Source: Nonomuraea typhae
GTDB lineage: Bacteria; Actinomycetota; Actinomycetes; Streptosporangiales; Streptosporangiaceae
NCBI RefSeq assembly: GCF_009760925.1
Contig: NZ_VRLV01000001.1
Location: 1,178,001 to 1,242,000, forward strand
Length of the DNA stretch: 64,000 nucleotides
Reading direction: 5' to 3'
The stretch's first letter is position 1; each line of letters opens with the position of its first letter. The translations under genes were made by a program, and so were the position numbers. This document shows, in pieces, positions 59,321-64,000 of the stretch. A model generated the notes under the pieces. The model ran no database searches and was not told where the DNA came from. It saw only the letters and a list, made by a program, of their open reading frames with translations.

Positions 59321-59595
59321 CCCCACATGATCCCGGCTCGGAAGCGTTGTTTCCAGAGGTTTCCCGATGTTTGTTTGGTACTATCTGCGTGCTCTCGAGA
59401 TCGCCGTGAGCTGGCGTTACTTCTTCGCAAACGATTTCGCGTTTGCGCAGGTCAGGGTGAAGGCGTAAACCGATGGGCGGCGAGTTACGCCGAAATTCCT
59501 GCTCATAACGACCTTTGTTCCTCAACGCCTGATCGATGGGCCTGTCATGACTGCGGCGTTCAATGCGGGCCGCATGAACGCTTTATGCGGGCCCG
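59321..59595. other. Intergenic region with an inverted repeat
   Basis: This 275-bp gap separates the methyltransferase start from the selD stop. It is less GC-rich at 59337-59400 and must hold the methyltransferase promoter. CGCAAACG (59426-59433) and CGTTTGCG (59440-59447) are perfect 8-bp arms with a 6-bp spacer, a possible operator. No gene is seen. Confidence 0.45.
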
Positions 59596-60588
59596 CTATG
59601 CGCGGACCTCCACCGTGTGCCCGCGGTCGGCCACCAGGTGCCCGATCACCGGCGCGCCCGGGATCTCCCCGGCCAGCAGCAGCCCGCCCGAGGTCTGCGC
59701 GTCGGCCAGGAGGAGCAGCGTCTGCTCGGCCACGCCGTCCGCCGCCAGGTGCGGACGGACCCAGTCCAGGTTGCGCCGCGAGCCGCCCGGCACGTAGCCG
59801 TCGCGCACCGCCTCGCGCGCCCCCTCCAGCAGCGGCACCGCGGCCGCGTCCAGCACCGCCGTCACCCCGGAGGCGCGCGCGAGCTTGTGCAGGTGCCCGA
59901 GCAGCCCGAACCCGGTCACGTCCGTGGCGCATGAGATCCCCTGGGCCGCCGCGGCCCGTGCCGCCTCGGCGTTCAGGGCCGCCATGGTCGCCACGGCCTG
60001 CGGGAACACCTCGCCGGTGCTCTTGTGCCGGTTGTTCAGCACGCCCAGGCCCAGTGGCTTGGTCAGCGACAGCGGCAGCCCCGCCCGGCCGGCGTCGTTG
60101 CGCATCAGCTCGCCGGGGTCGGCCAGGCCGGTGACGGCCATGCCGTACTTCGGCTCGGGGTCGCTCACGCTGTGGCCGCCCGCGACGTGGCAGCCCGCCT
60201 CCCTCGCCACCTGCGCTCCGCCGCGCAGCACCTCGCGCGCCAGGTCGTACGGCAGGACGTCGCGCGGCCAGCACAGCAGGTTCAGCGCCATGATCGGGCG
60301 CCCGCCCATCGCGTAGACGTCGGACAGGGCGTTCGCGGCGGCGATCCTGCCCCAGTCGTAGGGGTCGTCGACCACGGGCGTGAAGAAGTCCGCGGTGCTG
60401 ATGACCGCGGCGCCGCCCTCGATCCGGACCACGGCGGCGTCGTCGCCGGTCGCCAGCCCCACCAGCAGTTCGGCCTCGGCCTCTTCCGGAGGAAGCACGC
60501 CGAACCCGGACAGCACCTCTTCGAGTTCGCCCGGCGGGATCTTGCAGGCGCATCCGCCGCCGGTCGCGTATTGCGTCAACCGCTCCAT
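59596..60588 (-). CDS. selD: Selenide, water dikinase SelD
   Basis: A 330-residue enzyme making selenophosphate from selenide and ATP, the selenium donor for selenocysteine. The active-site motif is GGGCACK; C13 and K16 correspond to the catalytic Cys17 and Lys20 of E. coli, so this is a Cys and not a Sec form. GDDAAVV, STADFFTPVVDDPYDWGRIAAANALSDVYAMGG and CATDVTGFGLLGH are typical. ATG 60588 or 60594 may be used. It is divergent from selA across 18 bp. Confidence 0.95.
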   Translation of the reverse strand: MERLTQYATGGGCACKIPPGELEEVLSGFGVLPPEEAEAELLVGLATGDDAAVVRIEGGAAVISTADFFTPVVDDPYDWGRIAAANALSDVYAMGGRPIMALNLLCWPRDVLPYDLAREVLRGGAQVAREAGCHVAGGHSVSDPEPKYGMAVTGLADPGELMRNDAGRAGLPLSLTKPLGLGVLNNRHKSTGEVFPQAVATMAALNAEAARAAAAQGISCATDVTGFGLLGHLHKLARASGVTAVLDAAAVPLLEGAREAVRDGYVPGGSRRNLDWVRPHLAADGVAEQTLLLLADAQTSGGLLLAGEIPGAPVIGHLVADRGHTVEVRA

Positions 60589-60606
60589 GATCATAACTTT
60601 AGGCGG
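60571..60606. promoter_or_regulatory. Overlapping divergent leaderless promoters of selA and selD
   Basis: Only 18 bp separate the two start codons. For selA, TTGCGT (60571-60576), 17 bp and TAACTT (60594-60599) fit a promoter whose start falls at the ATG. For selD, TAAAGT on the minus strand (60602-60597) ends 8 bp before its ATG. The two -10 elements overlap, so both messages are probably leaderless and mutually exclusive at any one moment. Confidence 0.5.
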
Positions 60607-61917
60607 ATGGCGAATCCCCGGCGCACGATCCCCAGGACCGATGTCCTCCTCGCGGACCCGGTTCTCGCGCCGGCGGTGGAGCGCCTGGGCCGCGACCGCG
60701 TCAAGGCCGTGGTCAACCGGGCGCAGGAGCGGGCCAGGCAGGGCGAGATCCCGCCCGGTGCCGTCCTGGCCGAAACGCTCGAGGCGCTCGAAGCGCTCCC
60801 GCACGGCGGCCCGCGCCGCGTCCTCAACGCCACCGGCGTGCTCCTGCACACCAACCTCGGCCGCGCGCCCCTGTCCGCCGCCGCCACGGCCGCCCTGACG
60901 GCCGCCGCCGGCACCACCGACGTCGAGCTCGACCTGGCCACCGGGCGCAGGGGCCGCCGCGGGCGGGCCGCCCTCGCGGCGCTGGCCGCCGCCGTTCCCG
61001 CCGCCGAGGCCGTGCACGTCGTCAACAACAACGCCGCCGCCCTCGTCCTGGCCGCCACCGCGCTGGCCGCCGGGCGCGAGATCGTCATCAGCAGGGGTGA
61101 GCTCGTCGAGATCGGCGACGGCTTCCGCCTGCCCGAGCTGCTCGCCTCCACCGGCGCCCGGCTGCGCGAGGTCGGCACCACCAACCGCACCTCCGTGGCC
61201 GACTACACCGGCGCCCTGGGGCCCGGGACGGGGTTCGTGCTCAAGGTCCACCCCTCCAACTACCGCATCGAGGGCTTCGCCGGCACCCCGGACGTGGCCG
61301 ACCTGGCCCCGCTGTGCGAGCGCGCCGGGGTGCCGCTGGTCGCCGACGCCGGTTCCGGCCTGCTGCGCCCCGACCCTCTGCTGCCCGCCGAGCCCGACGC
61401 CGCCACCTGGCTGAAGGCCGGCGCCGGGCTCGTCACCGCCAGCGGCGACAAACTGCTCGGCGGCCCCCAGTGCGGGCTCCTGCTCGGCCGCTCCGGGCTC
61501 GTCGAACGCCTGCGCCGCCACCCGCTCGCCCGCGCCCTGCGCGTCGACAAGCTGACGCTGGCCGCCCTGGAGGCCACGCTGGCCGGCCCGAGCCCGCCGG
61601 TCCACACCGCGCTGCACGCCCTCCCGGCCGACCTGCTGGAGCGCGCCCGCGCGCTGGCCGCCCGCCTCACCGCCGCGGGGCTGCCCGCCGAGGCGGCCGA
61701 GACCGACGGGGTCGTGGGCGGCGGGGGCGCTCCCGGTGTACGGCTGGCGGGGGCGGCCGTCGCCGTACCGGAAGGGCTGGCCGAGGCGCTGCGGGCGGGC
61801 GAGCCCGCGGTGCTGGGCCGGATCGAGCACGGACGCCTGCTCCTCGACCTGCGCGCGCTCGCGCCCGCCGACGACGAGGCGCTCTACGACGCCGTGATCG
61901 CCGCCCGCAAGCGGTAA
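60607..61917 (+). CDS. selA: L-seryl-tRNA(Sec) selenium transferase SelA
   Basis: A 436-residue PLP enzyme that converts seryl-tRNA(Sec) to selenocysteinyl-tRNA(Sec) with selenophosphate. RVLNATGVLLHTNLGRAPLS, VVNNNAAALVL, SRGELVEIGDGFRLPELL and KVHPSNYRIEGF are diagnostic; the PLP lysine is K282 in TASGDKLLGGPQ. Only GGCGG precedes ATG 60607, which fits a leaderless message. tRNA-Sec follows after 10 bp and is probably co-transcribed. Confidence 0.95.
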   Translation: MANPRRTIPRTDVLLADPVLAPAVERLGRDRVKAVVNRAQERARQGEIPPGAVLAETLEALEALPHGGPRRVLNATGVLLHTNLGRAPLSAAATAALTAAAGTTDVELDLATGRRGRRGRAALAALAAAVPAAEAVHVVNNNAAALVLAATALAAGREIVISRGELVEIGDGFRLPELLASTGARLREVGTTNRTSVADYTGALGPGTGFVLKVHPSNYRIEGFAGTPDVADLAPLCERAGVPLVADAGSGLLRPDPLLPAEPDAATWLKAGAGLVTASGDKLLGGPQCGLLLGRSGLVERLRRHPLARALRVDKLTLAALEATLAGPSPPVHTALHALPADLLERARALAARLTAAGLPAEAAETDGVVGGGGAPGVRLAGAAVAVPEGLAEALRAGEPAVLGRIEHGRLLLDLRALAPADDEALYDAVIAARKR

Positions 61918-61927
61918 GGTGCCCGGT

Positions 61928-62023
61928 GGAGGCGCGAAGGCGCCTGGTGGCCCTCCCGGTCTTCAAAACCGGTGGCGTTGAGCATCTCAGCGCGGCGGGT
62001 TCGATTCCCGTTCGCCTCCGCCA
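61928..62023 (+). tRNA. selC: tRNA-Sec (anticodon TCA)
   Basis: A 96-nt tRNA with a GGAGGCG/CGCCTCC acceptor pair, G discriminator and encoded CCA. It has a long extra arm and a CTTCAAA anticodon loop with TCA at 61963-61965, reading the UGA codon. The T arm contains GGTTCGATTCC. The size and long variable arm are those of selenocysteine tRNA. Its CCA abuts the stop codon of the convergent kinase gene with no gap. Confidence 0.95.
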
Positions 62024-63370
62024 CTACTCGCGTACGGCCAGCGGCAGGCGGACCACGAAGCGGGCGCCCCCGGTGGCCTCCTCGGCCATGATGCTGCCCA
62101 TGTGGGCCAGCGCCACGTCACGGGCGATGGCCAGGCCCAGGCCGGTGCCGCCGGCGTCGCGGCTGCGGGCGGCGTCGAGGCGGGTGAACCGGTCGAAGAT
62201 GCGCTCGCGGTCCTCCGGGGCGATCTCCGCGCCGTCGTTGGACACCTCCAGGACCGCGAACCCCTCCTCGGCCCGCACGCCCACGCCGACCTCCGATTCC
62301 GCGTGCCGTTCGGCGTTGTCCAGGAGGTTGGTGAGCAGGCGGGCCAGTTGCAGCCGTACGCCCTCGACCAGCACTCCCTCGGTGAGCGACGGCCGGACGA
62401 CGATGTGGTCGTGCCGGCTGACCAGCTCCTCGCGGACCAGCCCCGACAGGTCGACGGGCTCCTTGACCACGTCCACCCGGGAGCCGATGCGGGCCAGCAG
62501 CAGCAGGTCGGTGATGATCGCCTCCAGCCGGTCGGTGTCGCGCAGGGCGCCGCCCACGAGCTCGGCCACGTCGGTGTCCTCGGGGTAGAGCTGGGCGCTT
62601 TCGAGCTGGGCGCGCAGCCCGGCGATGGGGGTGCGCAGCTCGTGGGAGGCGTCGGAGGCGAACTGGCGCTGCTGCTCGGCGGAACGTTCCAATCGGGCCA
62701 GCGTGCTGTTGATGGAGCGGGCGAGCTGGGCCACCTCGTCGTCGCCCGCCGGTTCCGAGACGCGGCGGCTCAGGTCGCTGGCGTTGACGGCGTCGAGTTC
62801 CGCGCGCATCGCGGCGACCGGGCGCAGCGAGCGGCCGGTCACCAGCCACGTGGCCCAGGCGGCCAGCCCGATGAGGATCGCGACCTGGCTGGCCACCACC
62901 GCCTCCAGCAGCCACGTGGACAGCACGCCCGGCGTGAGGCGCCCGGCGTAGACGACGGGGGAGCCGGCGGCGGTCGTGACCCGGACCGCGGTCAGGTGGA
63001 CGCACTCGTCCCGGTGGCAGTCGGTGGTGCTGACGACCCGGTCCTCGGCCGGCGGCCAGATCTGGCTGAGCGGCCGGCGGCCGGCGGCGGCGGAGCTGTG
63101 GGCGATCACGCGTCCGCCCGGCTCGACCACCTGCAGCAGGTCGACCGTGGGGTCGGAGAGCGGGATGACGCCGGCGCGCAGCCCGCCGTCGCGGACCTTG
63201 GCGGTCACGTGGGAGGCCGCCTCGCGGGTGGCCCGCCACACGCCGGCCTCGACGACCGATCTGGCCACGCCGACGCCGCCGATCCCCACGGGGATCAGCA
63301 CGGAGGCGGCCACCGCGGTGGCGATGAGCGTGACCCGGCCGCGAAGGGACCTCGCCCATATGCGTGACAC
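62024..63370 (-). CDS. Sensor histidine kinase without adjacent response regulator
   Basis: A 448-residue kinase with helices at about 15-40 and 155-178. The extracytoplasmic domain contains the CHRDEC cysteine pair (C118, C123). A HAMP domain, the phospho-acceptor in ASHELRTPIA (H243) and the ATP site (NLLDNAERHA, GGTGLGLAIARDV) follow. The N box is ordinary, but the G1 position reads SNDGAEI, lacking the second glycine-proline. The start is GTG 63370. Upstream lies a LacI-type gene, not a regulator, so its partner is elsewhere. Confidence 0.9.
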   Translation of the reverse strand: MSRIWARSLRGRVTLIATAVAASVLIPVGIGGVGVARSVVEAGVWRATREAASHVTAKVRDGGLRAGVIPLSDPTVDLLQVVEPGGRVIAHSSAAAGRRPLSQIWPPAEDRVVSTTDCHRDECVHLTAVRVTTAAGSPVVYAGRLTPGVLSTWLLEAVVASQVAILIGLAAWATWLVTGRSLRPVAAMRAELDAVNASDLSRRVSEPAGDDEVAQLARSINSTLARLERSAEQQRQFASDASHELRTPIAGLRAQLESAQLYPEDTDVAELVGGALRDTDRLEAIITDLLLLARIGSRVDVVKEPVDLSGLVREELVSRHDHIVVRPSLTEGVLVEGVRLQLARLLTNLLDNAERHAESEVGVGVRAEEGFAVLEVSNDGAEIAPEDRERIFDRFTRLDAARSRDAGGTGLGLAIARDVALAHMGSIMAEEATGGARFVVRLPLAVRE

Positions 63371-63464
63371 GTCCTGAGGCTACTAAGCGTGATTTGTCGG
63401 ACACACCGGTGAGACGAAACGTTTGCAGGATCCAAACGCAGCTTGTACCGGGTGAAACGCCTCG

Positions 63465-64000
63465 TCAGCGCCGCGCGGTCGAGCCGCGGACCACCAGGGA
63501 GACCGGCATCAGCAGCGATCGCGCGGGCCGTCCGGGGTTCTCGATGCCGTCCAGCAGCATCCGCGCCGCCTCCACCCCGATGTCGTGGTGCGGCACGCGC
63601 ACGGTGGTCAGCGGCGGGCGCAGCTTGTCCAGGAACGGCATGTCGTTGAAGCCCACCACGCTGACGTCCTCCGGGCACGACAGCCCGCGCTCGCCGAACA
63701 CGTCGTAGCAGCCCAGCGCGATCAGGTCGTTGCCCGCCACGATCGCCGTCACCCCGCTCTGGGCGCCGAGCAGCGTCCGCGTCGCCCGTGCCCCCGCCTC
63801 CTCGCTCCAGCGCGCGCACTCCACGACGAGCCCGGGGTCGTCGGGCAACCCCCGATCGCGTACGGCATGCCGGAACGCCCGCGCCCTGGCCACCCCGGTC
63901 GAGGTGCCCTGCGGCCCGGCGAGGTGGGCGATCCTGGTGTGCCCGAGCCCGGCCAGGTGGGCGACGGCCGCGCTCACCCCGCTGGAGTCGTCGGCCGTCA
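63465..64000 (-). CDS. LacI-family transcriptional regulator, C-terminal part
   Basis: The last ~178 codons of a LacI/GalR repressor that continues past the right edge. TADDSSGVSAAVAHLAGLGHTRIAHL, TAIVAGNDLIALGCYDVFGERGL, VSVVGFNDMPFLDKLRPPLTTV and VVRGSTARR are typical of the sugar-binding domain and its C-terminus. The DNA-binding domain is outside the window, and the regulated genes are presumably to the right. Confidence 0.93.
   Translation of the reverse strand, partial: TADDSSGVSAAVAHLAGLGHTRIAHLAGPQGTSTGVARARAFRHAVRDRGLPDDPGLVVECARWSEEAGARATRTLLGAQSGVTAIVAGNDLIALGCYDVFGERGLSCPEDVSVVGFNDMPFLDKLRPPLTTVRVPHHDIGVEAARMLLDGIENPGRPARSLLMPVSLVVRGSTARR

Noticed and set aside
59596..61830. A 744-codon minus-strand frame running through selA into selD
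   Set aside because: The first ~410 codons are antisense to selA and low in complexity. SelD begins at the ATG near 60588 with its conserved motif.
1..64000. CRISPR array, prophage, IS element or plasmid origin
   Set aside because: No regularly spaced identical repeats, transposase, integrase or phage structural genes were seen on either strand. The only arrays are the degenerate G-rich repeat, the cydD 9-bp repeat and the cydA/padR operator repeats.

Overview
The window is a very GC-rich chromosomal segment with strong G/C bias at third codon positions and many GTG/TTG starts. It also has 1-4 nt gene overlaps, apparently leaderless promoters, a consensus-like sigma-R promoter and CebR operators. 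Together these point to a filamentous actinomycete, plausibly of the Streptosporangiales (for example Nonomuraea-like); that placement is inference. I see no rRNA, phage, IS element or CRISPR array. One tRNA (selenocysteine) is present.

Layout. 1-6 kb: the lon 3' end, a decayed Fic-like remnant, an MFS permease, the metNIQ methionine importer and a secreted C39-like protein. 6-12 kb: an acyl-CoA synthetase with a palindrome over its start codon, an HtrA-type protease and a four-gene ABC/regulator operon. 11.7-18 kb: the cytochrome bd operon cydABDC, with an unusually short CydA and CydB, divergent from a PadR regulator. 18-30 kb: small regulator/effector units (VOC-ArsR-SRPBCC, thioredoxin, ArsR-questin oxidase-like, TetR-ABC exporter), type II DAHP synthase, a flavin monooxygenase and an anti-sigma factor without a neighbouring sigma gene. 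30-39 kb: an epimerase, secreted and membrane proteins, a serine hydrolase, a two-component system with a GerMN-like lipoprotein, and a split acyltransferase/SGNH pair.

39.3-45 kb: a cello-oligosaccharide locus, cebE-cebF-cebG-bglC-cebR, with two CebR operators. 45-46.5 kb: a G-rich degenerate tandem repeat and a CHAP hydrolase preceded by a c-di-AMP (ydaO-type) riboswitch. 47.5-54.9 kb: a nonulosonic acid (sialic acid/KDN-like) glycopolymer cluster. Its key gene encodes one polypeptide joining a CMP-nonulosonate cytidylyltransferase, a KdsC-like HAD phosphatase and a NeuB/NANS-like synthase without the usual C-terminal SAF domain. Polysialyltransferase-like enzymes, a GT2 transferase and an FkbM methyltransferase surround it. 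55-58.5 kb: a DctS/DctR-like two-component system divergent from dctA. 59.6-62 kb: selD, selA and tRNA-Sec. The window ends with an isolated histidine kinase and a truncated LacI-type regulator.

The strongest candidates for new biology are the three-domain nonulosonate enzyme with its cluster and the Q-loop-less, compact cytochrome bd oxidase. The divergent sel promoter squeezed into 18 bp comes next.
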